A stretch of DNA of 64,000 nt from Phyto melanocephala (GCA_941918925.1 OW799233.1:46585341-46649340); one strand, 5' to 3'; numbered from the stretch's first letter, positions 10,949 to 22,940 are shown. The notes: generated by a model not told the origin, from the letters alone. A program made the numbers and translations.

Positions 10949-12036
10949 TAGGCAAGCAATTTCATTACGTTTAGTTTGTAATTAAATGTCCATATCAAAT
11001 TGCTATCGTGTACATAATTCTGTTCCGCTGGTTAACATGGAATTTTTTTTATAAAAACGCACTTTTCTTCCAATATTTATAATTATTTATAAAAAAAAAT
11101 CCAGTTTGTTATTGAAATAAATTTTATTCTATTTTTAATTTACATACATTTACAATAGTAGTTAATCTAACTTATAAATTTGACTTTAATTGAGACTTAA
11201 GCGTTAACAGTAATCTTTCTTACCCAGCACGTTAGTCTTGTATATTTGTGTACTGCACAACTAATAAATAGGTGAACGCTTAAATAAATGTCAGATAAAA
11301 ATTGTTTTTGCTAAAGAAAGCAACAACATTTCATGTGCTGAAAAGTTTATAAATTTAAAGACATTTTTCAGGATAAACAAACATTTAATATAAAGGTAGG
11401 TTTTCCAAAAAATAAAAACAATATTTTTGTAAATAAGCCCTGAGGTATGCTGTAAAAATATCATACAGCCCACACATAATATTGTTACTTTATTTTGGCA
11501 TAATTTTAGGGGAATATTTAAAGTCAACAAAAAATAAAAAAATAAAAAAAAACCTTAAATCCAATCCCTAAATAAAACTTAAATTGAGCGAAACACTGTC
11601 ACGCTCTATTATAGTCAAATATGGCAGTAAAATCGATTTTTTGTATGTTTAAATGCCATGATTAAATACAACAGATACTTAAACATATGCAGACACACAT
11701 ATGAAGTTTTGCGTACTAATGTATGTGTCTGTACATGTAAATATTATTTTATTTTATCTTATTAACAATACAGGATGTTATTGCAATACAATACAAGCAT
11801 GAACTGGTGTAACGCTAATACACCTCTTGTATTTTTACTTAATAAATTATTCATGTATTTGAAGGTAACGGTGACACTGAATAAACACTATTTGTATTGT
11901 TTAGCAAATAAAATTGATAAATGTGTGAAAAGAAAGGGAAAAACTAAAAGTACGCAATGTTTTTTTTTTCAACCAACAGTGAGGCATTTAAGTATAAAAT
12001 AAAAGAATATTTAATTTAGCTTCTGGAAGACTACAG
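10949..12036. other. AT-rich intergenic DNA, nothing recognised
   Basis: Only short open frames are present and none resembles a known family. No terminal repeats were noticed. Confidence 0.4.
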
Positions 12037-12132
12037 ATGAATGGTGATACAAACAATTGTTATTGCATGACTACACGTTGTGAAGGGTATATAAGATTCG
12101 GCACGGCCGAATAAAGCACTGTTACTTGTTTT
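12037..12132 (+). mobile_element. Mini-me/DINE-like repeat, 3' end only
   Basis: Contains 'gatacaaacaattgttattg', 'cacgttgtgaagggtatata', the hairpin ATTCGGC-acg-GCCGAAT and 'aaagcactgttacttgtt'. It is a 5'-truncated fragment. Confidence 0.8.
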
Positions 12133-12554
12133 TACAAAGATTTTTTTAATAATGTGACAAATGAAAGAATAATATGGAAAAGTAGGTTTTACCGACACTA
12201 GCCGAGTGGAATGCATTTTCGAAACTGGCTACGATTTCATCATCAGCACTCTTTGATCGGTGATTACGTGTTGGTTGTAAATATCTACTATTCAACTCCC
12301 AGGTTTTTAAGTTAATTGAATTCGATAACTAAAATGTTTCCTTTTTTTCCATATTATCTTACCACAACGAGTTAAATCGAAATTTACCAACAGCAACCTT
12401 TTTTCTTTTATTTATTACTATCTTTCTATTATTACTAGTTTTGTCCTGCTCTCAGTTAATGTATCTGTCTTTAATTAAAAAAAATACATGAAATTTTTTT
12501 TTACCTCTGCCCGGACTTGAATCTATTCGCTTTAACCAGTTTATTACGTTTGTA

Positions 12555-12835
12555 TGTATGTGTTGTCAAAAAAAATGTGGTTTTTGTTTTGTCCTTACAT
12601 CTCAGTTATTTATGAACTGATTTTTCTTATTTTCAATATCGATGAACTTTCAAATATTTCTAATATTTTGATACCACACTCAGGTCGAAAAGGCTTCCAA
12701 AAACTGATTTCAACATACACACGGACAAACGGACAATGCTCAGTCGACTTTAATACTCATAAGCTCTCTACCTTTCTAGAAATATCACATCCAATTGCAG
12801 GTCTATATACACCCATACACTCTCTGTGAAGAGAA
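12555..12835 (-). mobile_element. Mini-me/DINE-like repeat, partial 5' module (minus)
   Basis: A diverged reverse copy: 'ttttgtccttacatctcagt', 'tattttcaatatcgatgaac', 'ttcaacatacacacggacaa', 'aagctctctacctttctag' and 'ggtctatatacacccataca' match the reverse complement of the family's 5' region. The open frame across it is a by-product of the repeat. Confidence 0.65.
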
Positions 12836-13479
12836 AAATAAACTTTTCTGATTTTTAAAATAATTTTGCTTTTTGGACAAAATTTCGCAACTAAAAACCA
12901 TTTGTTTTGGCTGAGAGAAAAGAAAATTTAAGGGGATTAAAAAAACTACAATGTTTCATCTTTATAGAAAAAAATATTTTGTTTTTAAGAAAAACAAATA
13001 CTTGACTATAGAATAAATATTAAGAATTACGATAACGAAGTAGAGGATGTTTTACCACATTATGTAAAGGGTGATATGGAGGTTTATTTAGTGTAAAGAA
13101 ATATACGTGAAATGTGGTAATGCCAAAAATGCTCAGTTGGTTTGCTGTTTCAAAAACCCAAAAAAGTAAAAGAAAAGGCATTCTTCATGCCTCTCTAAAG
13201 CCAGAATAGTTTGTCATAAATGATGTGCTACAAAATGCATGTAAATGCATGTAAAATATCTTCAACAATTCATGTTAACAACTAAAATCAACTCAAAAAA
13301 CATAGGTCTCCTTTCACTTCCATACGCTTATTGGAATTGAGGGGAGTTTATTCATATAAACACATGATCTCCAATTACATGTGAATGTTAAAAGCATGCA
13401 GGTTTCGCCTTTATTGAACCACTTTATCATGGGTTTAATCAGTGCATTTACTACTTCATTTACATGTTCTTTTTTGCTG
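12836..13479. other. Intergenic DNA before a mariner remnant
   Basis: No gene is recognised. The right part may include the untranslated leader of the transposase remnant that follows. Confidence 0.35.
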
Positions 13480-14065
13480 GGCATAAATGGACCAACAAAC
13501 GAGCAACTCTTGCAAATCATTGAATTTTACTCTCAAAACTTGTGCTGTATGAGAAATGTGTTTTGTATGTTACGCTTATTTTATGGTAGTTATAATCGAT
13601 CCACAGGTAATTCAAGCTGTTTCAGCTAAATTTCGCAACAGTTTAATACTAACTCACCAACTCCTTTACGAAGACTGTATCGTGATATGTCAATTCGTCA
13701 CTATTGTCAGCAATTGGGACTGTTTTATTCGATAAAGCAGGGTATCCTGCGATGATTACCGACATTCCGAATCGGACCTGGTTGATATGGCTTCAATAAG
13801 ACGGTGACTCATACCGTACGGTATGCAATACCATGAACCTATTGAGAAGCGAGCTTGGCAAGCAGTTATTTTAACTTTTGGAAGCAGTTTATTAGATGCC
13901 AAGGTAATACGATTTGATACCACTAAACTACTTTTTATTTTGATACATAAAGTCTTTCGAGTACAGAAACAATCCAGCCATAATTTCAGCTCCGAAAGAC
14001 AACAGTTGCCTTTAATGAGATACCGGCCGATATGCAGGAAAATGTACTTATGTAGCCCAAATGAT
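13480..14065 (+). pseudogene. Mariner-type transposase remnant, internally deleted
   Basis: The N-terminal HTH TNEQLLQIIEFYSQN...MLRLFYGSYNR (about 13492-13600) is followed in other frames by MSIRHYCQQLGLFYS (about 13687-13731). Then come a degraded second-aspartate region with MITDI...TWLIWLQ (about 13750-13800), NTMNLL, and a C-terminal FNEIPADMQEN (about 14008-14043). The order matches a Tc1/mariner-superfamily transposase, but several frameshifts and missing central sequence show it is not functional. No terminal inverted repeats were found. Confidence 0.75.
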
Positions 14066-14891
14066 TAAAAAATCACCAATATAATAAGGTGATTAAATAT
14101 AATAGTTATCTTAAATTACGATTTTCTAAATATGTTCCTAAACATATGCTTAGAAATTAGGCTTATAATTTAACACAATAGCAAAAACAAAACTAAATTG
14201 GTTCATTTGCGGTACCACAATACATATTCCCATGTATACTTTTAGGGGTAAAATTTAGTTGTGCACAATAACACATGAATGAAACCATTCATTCATTCAA
14301 GCATTAGTGTGTAATTAAACAATATATTAACACTATAACATTATTTTCATTAATTGCCTTATAAAACGTAATCAAGACTTTAAATCATTCGTGCTCGAAT
14401 ACAAATCACACCAATTTGAAATATTAGCTTTTTCCTTTTCACGAGTTAGAAGGGAAGTAAAGTTGTGGGTTTTAAAATGTTATTATTATGGTTATATCAC
14501 CAAATTAGCTAGACTAGTGAAAATTATTTGTGATTTGTGTTGTTGGTTTATAGTGTTAAGAAGCGTAAAAATATTATGACCAAATTGCATGTTGAGTTAT
14601 TTGGTGGGGGAAAAAATTCGTTAATTTTCCCGCAACACAGTGTGATTAGGCAGTATTAGGCGAATGATAATAAGAAGTGTGGACTTTAACCAAAACAACT
14701 TATGTTGAAATTATAATTGTTTGAGGAAAATTAAAATATTTAACTTGAATTGATTATTTTTCGAGTAAATATTTCTGAATTTATTATTTTTACTAAAAAC
14801 TTGTTCAGTGTAAATAAATTAGAATTTTGTGAAAATATAATGTGTAAATCGTTTTGGTTTTAAAATCTTCATATCTTTTTGAAATAATTAA
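14066..14891. other. AT-rich intergenic DNA, nothing recognised
   Basis: Short frames only, with no family resemblance, no clear repeat and no RNA gene. Confidence 0.4.
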
Positions 14892-14984
14892 TTATACCCT
14901 TCACACAGTGAAAAGGGTATATATAGGTTTGTCATTCCGTGTGAAATTTCTACAATTTTCATTTCCGACCCCATAAAGTATATA

Positions 14985-15591
14985 CAGTCGTGTCTGGATA
15001 TAGTGAACTAATTTTTGCAAGGCTTTTTCATAGTATCCAGGTTGTTCTCTATATCAAGGTTGAAATTTTTGTTAAAAAACTCGTTTTATTTACTAAAAAT
15101 ACATACATGTAAATGCAATAGCTGATTAGAAATAATTTGTACAAAAATGGAAATACATAAGTATATGTACATATCGATGCCTTACTTCCTCAACCTCGTG
15201 TCTTAAAAAGACGGTTTTGACTTTTTCATATCAAACGATTGTTTTATGCTTTAACTAAAAAAGATTAGTATATTATTACTACTAATATACAAAAATACAA
15301 TCAATTCCTTAATAATTGCATTTAAACTTTTAACCAAACACCGAAGTGTAAAAAGATGAAGCGTTTTTCTTTTCTATCCTGAAAAATTTTATTTTTTAAG
15401 ATACGAGGTTGAGGAAGTAAGGCATCGATATGTATTTAAGTTTAATAAAAGAATTGTTGTTGAAGTTGTTTTCAAAATTTTGTTCACTATTAGAGTTTTT
15501 CACTATTTAGAGTACTCCATGCAAAAATTTTGGTGTTCTTTATATGGAGGTGTTCACTATATCGGATGTTCACTATATCCAGACACAACTG
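14985..15591. mobile_element. Pogo-like nonautonomous element, TA duplication
   Basis: The ends are inverted: CAGTCGTGTCTGGATATAGT... at left, and at right, read inward, CAGTTGTGTCTGGATATAGT..., both flanked by TA. The host repeat's empty site 'agtatatattttctg' is rebuilt exactly if the element and one TA are removed. The terminal CAGT and TA duplication fit pogo/Tigger-type elements. The related element at 58360-59066 shares the 'GTCTGG.TA.AGTGAAC' ends. It carries another MITE (15170-15432). Confidence 0.8.
15170..15432. mobile_element. 263-bp MITE nested in the pogo-like element
   Basis: TIRs of about 40 bp begin CATATCGATGCCTTACTTCC at left and have the matching inverted copy at right, differing mainly in one or two bases. 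TA lies on both sides (15168-15169 and 15433-15434). The interior is AT-rich with no coding. Confidence 0.8.
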
Positions 15592-15840
15592 TATTTTCTG
15601 AAAGCTTATGAATATGGGAGTCGATTAAGGTCTGTCAGTCTTTCAGTCTGTCTGTCTGACCGTCTTTCCGTTTGTATGTTGAAATCAACTTTTTGAAGCC
15701 CCCCGACATCCACTGGACTCGCGTAAGGTATTAAAATATTAGAAATATTTTGGAGTAGATTGGTATTGAAAATCAGAATCATCGGTACATAAACAACTGA
15801 GATATGAGCAAAAAACCGTGACCACCTCAACAACATACAA

Positions 15841-15888
15841 CACATACATACATACATACATACATACATACATACATACATGCATACA
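15841..15888 (+). repeat. (CATA)n microsatellite
   Basis: About eleven near-perfect CATA units inside the mini-me-like copy. The same position in the copies at 28.43 and 33.26 kb has only three to four units, so this tract expanded locally. Confidence 0.9.
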
Positions 15889-15893
15889 CACAC

Positions 15894-15945
15894 GCGTGGT
15901 ATACTGGTTAATGAAAACGTGGCATCGAATCCCAGCTGAGCCAAA
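15894..15945 (+). other. tRNA-like module of the mini-me-like repeat
   Basis: The segment reads 'gtggtatactggtta...ggcatcgaatcccagctgag'. TGGTATACTGG resembles a pol III box A, and GCATCGAATCC resembles box B (consensus GGTTCGANTCC). A run of T follows, which could act as a pol III stop. The A-B spacing is shorter than in real tRNA genes. The same module is present at about 28451-28496 and 33281-33328. It is probably a captured tRNA or SINE piece rather than an active gene. Confidence 0.4.
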
Positions 15946-16232
15946 AAGTTTTTTTTTTTAATTTAATATATTTTTTATATTTATAATGTTTTTTTATTAT
16001 TTTTTTTTATTTATTTATTTTTTTATTTTTAATTTTTTTTTTTAACATACATATGTAAACTCAATTTATAATTTTACAATGGGATGTTTTTGTATACGTA
16101 TGTGTTTTATATATGCATGTACATATGTACGTATTTCATATGAGATGAGTGGTGATACAAACAATTGTTATTGCAATGACTACACTTTGTGAAGGGTATA
16201 TAAGATTCGGCACGGCCGAATATAGCACTCTT

Positions 16233-17377
16233 GCTTTTTTTAGTTGTTGTTATCTCTTTAAGTATGATGTGCAAAAAACGCCCCAAATAAATAAATTGTC
16301 ATTAAAATTTTATTTTTATAAATGCGAAACTTAGAAATTGTTTTATCTCGGTTTAATATGTTTTACCAAATGAGTTTATATATTTGTAATAAAACTGCTA
16401 TGTTAATCTTCGATTATAAAAATGGTGGTGAAAAAGATAAAATGAACAAATAAATTATTTTTACGTTTATACCTCTTATAAATGCCGGATAATTGTCTTT
16501 TTTTAAACTGAGATTTTTTTTAATTGCAAATAATAATTAACACTCTGAAAATGTTCGTTATAAGAGTTAATTTATTCAAACGCACTAAAATAAAACAATA
16601 GTTTATTTAGTATGTCACTATTATTTTATTCAACTTGATATACACCTGTGTATGTCCTCCGTGACACCTGATCGAGAATTTTCCAAATAATGTCAATTCT
16701 AGAAATAGTTATTTTAAAAATATTCCGGAGGTGTTCTGCATTGTGAATTGTGAAATTGTTCATAATTTTATTATTGCCAAGGTGGTTTAATAAAGTAAGT
16801 TATGCAAATCCAAATTTAATTCAAAGCTAAATTCAATTAGTGAAAATTTAACTAATAAAATTGAAATCTAATAAAACTAGTTCTGTAACAATTTTAATCA
16901 AAAAATTATTTATAAAAAATTTGTAATTTATCACAGGTGTCTGAAAGGCTATTATTTCATAGTCTCTTAAATACTTTAGCTGTTTCACGTTTCTGTTTTC
17001 CATTTCCAACTCCCCGTTTTAATTTTTTTATGGAAACAAGAATATAAACATGTTTTTTGTATACAAAAGAAAATAACATAAATAAATTTATTGTTGCATG
17101 CAAACGGAAACGTTTTACAACATTATAAAATTACGGTGTGTAAATTACATTCCATTTATTACTGTTAACTGGCACAAAATTACACGTAAATAAACTTGAA
17201 ACTCAAATCATAACGTTTACTTTGACTTTATTTAATAACACTGTACAACCATTACAAACATTTTCCAAAATTACGTTATACCGACGGTTGATTCTGGTAG
17301 AGCAATATCAAAAAAAATATATATACCTGCGTCGGCGTGTTGAAAAAATACATCAGAATTTTATTTAAGAGGCGGTT
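16233..17377. other. AT-rich intergenic DNA, nothing recognised
   Basis: Short frames only, with no family match and no clear repeat. Confidence 0.4.
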
Positions 17378-17389
17378 AAAGTTTACGAT

Positions 17390-17560
17390 AGGGTGCCCCA
17401 GTGGACTAGTCAGTAATGTGCTGCTCTGCTAGTTTGGGGGTTGCGGGTTCGATTCCCGCCAGAGACTCTGAACTAGTCTGCTTCTCTCTTTTCTATTCTA
17501 TTCTTACTTTTCTGTTCAGGTATCACAATGGGATCATTATAATGGACCCAAGTGTGCTGC
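17390..17560 (+). mobile_element. tRNA-derived SINE, copy 1
   Basis: The tRNA-like head contains a box A-like stretch ('ctagtcagtaatg') and a perfect box B 'ggttcgattcc'. It is followed by a pyrimidine-rich middle and the tail 'atcacaatgggatc...ggacccaagtg'. A 12-bp target duplication 'aaagtttacgat' flanks it (17378-17389 and 17561-17572), which proves retroposition. The tail matches the 3' end of the LINE fragment at 4165-4620. The tail is slightly shorter than in copy 2 (43174-43361). Confidence 0.9.
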
Positions 17561-17572
17561 AAAGTTTACGAT

Positions 17573-20325
17573 CTTTGACCTGTACTTGCAGCATATCGGT
17601 ATTTGAAACTATGTTTTCTTTACATCTGAGTTGTAGGGTATGTTTAGCACCTTCAATGGAAAAGCAATGCCAAATAATATTTGCAAGACAGATTAATAAA
17701 CTACATTACATTATAAAATCATAGAATACCTTTAGGCGCTTCAAAGCAATAATAAAGCAAAAACATGTTTAATTGGAAAGTTTAATGTTTGCGGTTGAAC
17801 GAAAGTTTTTTATTGTTTAAATTGCCTAAAAGTAGGCACTTTGTTAAATTTCATGCTTGATTTGTTGCTTACATAAGAGATCAATAAATGTAGTTAATTG
17901 CGTCAAATTGCTTTTATTATTGGCAAAACCTAAAAGCATTTTGTATGTTTAAAAGAAAATAAGCAAAACGTTTTTGCTTTTAATGAATTTTCTGCCTTAT
18001 ATAATCAAATTTATTTTACAAAGTAAGACAATGTGTAGTAGTTGAGTTTGTGGTTTTTAACCGTAAAACATGTATGACTTTAAGCATATCTTAGCAATAC
18101 TTAAACATTATTATGTTTTAGAATTGCCCTAAGTCAAATAGTATTGATAATTTTGTATTAAATGTCAAAGAATTATTTAGCTCGCCTAGGGTACCATAAA
18201 GAAAATATTTTAAAAAATATTGTTGTACATCCGCGGGTTATAATTCCTATTATTATTACTAAAAAGCAAAGCAGTGTCACATGAAAACAAAACAGAAAAT
18301 ATTTAAAAACGAAAAAAAGGTGTATAAATTAATAAATTTAAAAAGCAGACAACTTTTAAGATTTACTTTATGTTTTTGAAATATTTGATAACAGAATCAT
18401 GATTTATAGCCAGTGCGTACAGCCTTCAAGCAGTACGCTATGGGAAAATGGTCCGATGGGGAGGATAAGTTTGTCCAACATGTAGATGCCATTAGTCATA
18501 ACATCAACAGATGTTGTTGACAGTGAGGCATCATAAAATGTTACGCAGTGAACACCAGCTCATTATTTTTTATAAAATAATTTCTACAATTGTCTTCCAT
18601 AGAAAAATTGTTCAACACATTTTTGTATGTTTTATAACAGTTTAGCTGTTAGGTCCAATCATAAATAAAGTTTTGTATACAACAACTAGGCTTTTATTAA
18701 ACCGCCTCTAGTTGTTGATCCTTTAAGTCGCTCCTGTGATTAATTGCCGTTAGCGCACCACCTACAAAAACATAACTTTATGGCTGCTTTTTAAATGACG
18801 TTGTCTAGCTTATAACAACATGTATATAACTTGTTTATCAAAATGGAAAAACTACCCACAGCAACATTTATCATCATCTAAAAAGAAATTAAATTATAAA
18901 ACCTTTTAGCACTTTATAACCAAAATAGTTACAAGCACAAATACAATGTCACACATAAAGTAAAAGAAAAAAAAAATAACACAAATATTACACCGAAAGA
19001 GTAACACCTACGCTTCATTTAGTACATCATTGAATAATCGTTAAAAACTACATTGGAAAGCAAATTAAAAGGAAATACAACAATTGAAAAAGTTGTATCC
19101 ACAATTCAAAGTTAAAGTTTAGCTGCAGTGTCAAACAGTTTGTATAACTAAAACGACTGGATATCTATGCTATTTGATTTGTAGAAAATTGTAACAAATA
19201 ACTTTGTGACCCTAAGGACACATTTAACATTTTACTACCCAAATACTCCACAGCTTGCCCCACAAAAGCCAATGGCAATGTTGTCAATATGAATTTCAAT
19301 GTCAAATTCGACATTGGATATTATTACATTTGCTTAATACAATCTTTTTAAAGTGAAACAAAATATTGTTTTTTCGAACAATCAGTGTCAATCTTTTTGT
19401 GTGGTCAAATAATGTAAATTGAATGCTTTTCTGTGACTACGAAAAGATTTAATTGTGGTCGCAAAAAGGATGGATAATAAAACAGATACAAACTCAAAAT
19501 TGTAATTTTCAAGAATTGTTCCTTTTGCAATAGTGTGGTTAGAATAAAGCTTTTGAGTAAATAAAACATATGTACGTGTGTCAGTTAATGTAACACATAA
19601 ATATCTGATGCATACATTAAGGAGCCCATTTTTAATTTCATTAACACAAAAACTTGACCTTCAATACACTCGTTCTCTATATACTGGGTTAAAATAATAT
19701 TTAATCAAATCAAAACAGTATGATTTGTTTTGAAGAACTTACTTGTTGGGTTTTTGTTTTTGTTGTTGTTATTGTTTTTTGCTCTCTTTATTATGTTGTT
19801 TTCTATGGTTTTTATAAGTGCGAAAAGTAAAAGTCCTTACAAAAAACGTACGTGTTTTGGGCATATAATGAATGTGTATTAGTATAGCAAAACAACTTCT
19901 GTTAGTTTAGTACAAGGTTTTTGCGTTGATTTAGGAGGTGGGTGTATAATATATGAGAACATTTTTAATGAAAATCTAACCATATTATAGTATTACAACA
20001 TTGTAACTAATTAAAATTCGTAAACGCAAGTTGGTTAAACAAACAGAAAAAAAAATGTTGAAAAAGTAAATATTAACAGGATTCATTTTCACGAGGACTG
20101 GAAAAAAAAGTATTGTTCAGACTCTTAAATACTGTCTAGTGGCTAACAGACAAGGTTTCATTCAAGCTTATAATATTTAGCTGAATATCTCAAAGAACAT
20201 TTAAAATTTTTAAATGTTCGACGTATACATACAATTTTTAGACCAATTTTAATAGAATTTTTAAAATATTTTAATATATTTTCTTTAAAGTTTCTTAATA
20301 AATTTTTTGCGTTTTAATAATTCTT
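17573..20325. other. Long AT-rich intergenic stretch
   Basis: No gene is recognised. A less AT-rich patch at about 18410-18550 stays open on the minus strand for about 50 codons (GVHCVTFYDASLSTTSVDVM...) but has no ATG at its start and no clear splice sites. A (TTG)n-like tract lies near 19745-19780. Confidence 0.4.
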
Positions 20326-20575
20326 TATACCCACCACCAAAAAAATGGTGGGGGTATAGTCATTTTGTCATTCCGCTTGTAACACATCGAAATATCCATT
20401 TAAGACTCCATAGAGTATATATTTTCTGAGTCCTGGTATCGTTTTAGGACGATCTAGCTGTGTCCTAGAGCATGAACCAAAAAAGCTAATGGGTTCAAAT
20501 TTTGTCAGAATATTTCTAATACACATGATTGCTTGGTATTGAAAATTTATTATTTGAACTCTTTTTATACCCGCC
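20326..20575 (+). mobile_element. Family D repeat, truncated 5' end
   Basis: Contains 'tatacccaccaccaaaaaaa' and 'tggtgggggtatag', then 'gtcattccgcttgtaacaca' and 'gacgatctagctgtgtcc'. It duplicates the first part of the complete copy that starts at 20576. Either it is a separate insertion or the complete copy inserted into it. Confidence 0.7.
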
Positions 20576-22325
20576 ACCAAAAAAATGGTGGGGGTATAAA
20601 TACTCATTTTGTCATTCCGTTTGTAACACATCGAAATATCCATTTTAGACCCCATAAAGTATATATATTCTGAATCAGGGTTTGATTTGATGACGATCTA
20701 GCTATGTCCATCCGTATGTCCGTCTGTTGAAAGCACGATAGAGGTCGCACAGAAAAAGATAGGGGGCTCAAATTTTGCCAGAATCTTTCTTATAGACAAG
20801 GTTTGTTTGGTTATGAAAATGGGCTAAATCGGAATATTAGGAAGTGAGTTATAGCTCGTAAGGCAAGAGTAGGTCGAAAAAACCGTGTCCTTCGGACATC
20901 GAATAAAATGGAATTGTGTCCAAACGCATTAACGTACAGTCATGAAACTTCGAATATATATTTCTCGAGGTAAAACAATATCTCTCCCCAAAGATTGCTA
21001 ACATCTATGCATTAGGAAAGGAGTTATAGATAAAAATGTACGAAAATTTATACCGCGCAGTGTATTTTTCAGTATATTTAAAATTTAAAACCTAATAAAT
21101 CGGACAAAATTAGATGTACGACTCTGAAATTTTGCACACTTTACTTTTCAGTAAGTGGCTTTTCTGTAACGGAAAATCAATGTGCCACGCTACTTTTACG
21201 CCCACCTCCCATATAACATATTATCTCAAATTCATATAATTTCTCTATCAATAAAGATTTTGGAATAATGAAGGGCTATATTGAAGCATCTAAGTTGTAC
21301 TCATTAGCAAAATCAACTTTGACACGCTTACTATAACGCCCACTTTTCACGTTATCTACAGTTAATGAAATTTAAAAGCTAATAAAACCGCCAAAATTAG
21401 AGATATGATGATGAAATTTGCTACATATATCCTTCTATTTAATCAATGTAATTGTTGTGCCAAAAAATCAAGGTGACACGCCCACTTTAACGCCTACCTC
21501 CCATATAACGGTTTATCTTAAATTCATGTAATTTCTCTATTGTCAAAGTTTTTGGGAAAATGAAACACTATATTTAAATATCTAAGTTGTATTTATTAGC
21601 AGAAACTTTATTGACACACCTAATTTAACGCCCACTTTCACTAAAAGACTAAATTAACGAAAACATTTTACTATCATATCGAAGTTATTAAATGCTCCCC
21701 CCCCCCTATCCTTGGCGCCAATCCTCTATCTGATGGTCCAAATTTTCAATGACAATGTTGATGCTCAATTGTTGGGCATGATGATGCGTTGAGGTTGACT
21801 GCTCTTATGCCACACTATCGCAAAAAACAGCAATTTTCCCATTCAACGAACTAAGAAGGCATTCACAGATTTTCTAACATTTTATACAGACCTGCTTTGC
21901 AGAAATTTAAATATTTTATACAATTCTCCCGATTGTGGACGAATTTGAACGATTATGTTGATCAAAAGAATCACGAAGTGGACAAAATGCAGTTTGATTT
22001 GAACGCCAATTTTCATAAAAAACCTGAATAACTTTAAAGCGTTGCTCATTTGCGTATCTTTTCACGGATCAAATTGAGTAAGTTTGAGAGTGAGAAATGT
22101 CAAATGAAATGCAGAAAACAAATTTAAAGTCTAGGTGTAGTTCACCTTCAACATGGGCCCTTAAAATTGAACCACCCTCTACAAAGAAAGTGATACATAT
22201 TTAATTATTAAGAGATTATTCCATAGCGATTAACAAAATAATAAATATTGTGCTTTAAATGTGCACAGAATTGGTGGTGGGTATAAAAGATTCGGCACAG
22301 CCGAATATAGTGCTCTTACTTGTTT
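20576..22325 (+). mobile_element. Family D repeat, large relative of the mini-me-like family
   Basis: Starts 'tatacccgccaccaaaaaaa' and ends 'ggtggtgggtataaaagatt' followed by the hairpin ATTCGGC-aca-GCCGAAT and 'atagtgctcttacttgtt'. The 5' and 3' ends carry inverted CCACC/GGTGG-type motifs, and the 3' module is shared with the mini-me-like family. The middle holds repeated 'cgcccacctcccatataac' and 'aatttctctat' blocks. It contains the mariner relic at 21690-22179. Noncoding. Confidence 0.75.
21690..22179 (-). pseudogene. Mariner-type transposase N-terminal remnant inside family D
   Basis: The minus-strand translation reads NEQRFKVIQVFYENWRSNQT, then RDSFDQHNRSNSSTIGRIV, and in a shifted frame NGKIAVFCDSVA and STHHHAQQLSINIVIENL. 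This is the paired-like HTH and linker of a mariner-type transposase. The upstream end 'gagggtggttcaattttaag' (read on minus) next to TA at 22180-22181 may be the terminal repeat. The DDE domain and the other terminus are absent. Confidence 0.7.
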
Positions 22326-22603
22326 AATTTCATAATATTCAAATATTCCAGTCTATGGTTATGCAACAGTTTTTCATAAAAAATTATCAATTTCGTTACA
22401 GATTTACATTTTTATTCTTTTGATAAACATTTACATTTTAATTTTATAAGTTTCATTTACAGAACTTTTATTTACATTTAACATTTCTATTTGTTGGCTG
22501 GTTGGTTGACTAACATGTTATGTTATGTATGTGCAACATACTTTAAAGCGCAGTTATTTTTCCCACATATTACATAACATTAATGTATACTTTTTAATTT
22601 AAA

Positions 22604-22940
22604 TGTAACGGACACTAGTAATAAGCCGAACATACTCGTGCGTAAATAAAGGATATTTGTGGAAAACTACAGAATTCACAATAAGAAGTCACTGCCACTA
22701 TAAACAGTCGACCAACACCACAAGTTGCATTAGTAAAACAGTAGAGTTTGCGGAGCGAATACTAAATTAAGCTTAATAAAAAGGTGAACAAATGAATAAA
22801 GTTTTGCCTAAGTAATATTAAAGTGTGTCTAGAAAAAATAAGTTTTCTAATATTTTACAACATACACTTCAACTGTTGTTATTTGCAATTAAATAATCCC
22901 CATTTATTCAAAGAAAATAAACCAACACTTATAAAAGATA
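22604..22940 (+). repeat. Possible solo LTR, copy 1
   Basis: Begins TGTAACG. It contains 'ccgaacata', a TATA-like 'actataaacagtcgacc', then 'gtgtgtctagaaaaaataag' and an ending with 'ccaacacttataaaagata'. The segment at 60593-60908 has the same succession with divergence. The layout (TG start, TATA box, downstream signals) is LTR-like, but no coding region or primer site is attached. Boundaries are approximate. Confidence 0.4.

Larger units (their letters stand above)
14892..16232 (+). mobile_element. Mini-me/DINE-like repeat, near-complete, host of nested insertions
   Basis: The 5' module 'tacccttcacacagtgaaaa' with 'gggtatatataggtttgtca' is interrupted at 'aaagtata' by the pogo-like element, then resumes with 'ttttctgaaagcttatg'. 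The (GTCY)n tract follows at about 15637-15676, then (CATA)n, a tRNA-like module, a T-rich tract and the 3' module with hairpin ATTCGGC-acg-GCCGAAT to about 16232. It is noncoding; the apparent 112-codon frame at 15606-15944 arises from the simple repeats. Confidence 0.85.

Noticed and set aside
15606..15944. 112-codon minus-strand frame with repeated MYVC
   Set aside because: It is a translation of the (CATA)n and (GTCY)n tracts of a repeat.
17434..17460. tRNA gene
   Set aside because: Box B is perfect but the acceptor and anticodon stems do not fold, and the segment has a SINE tail and target duplication.
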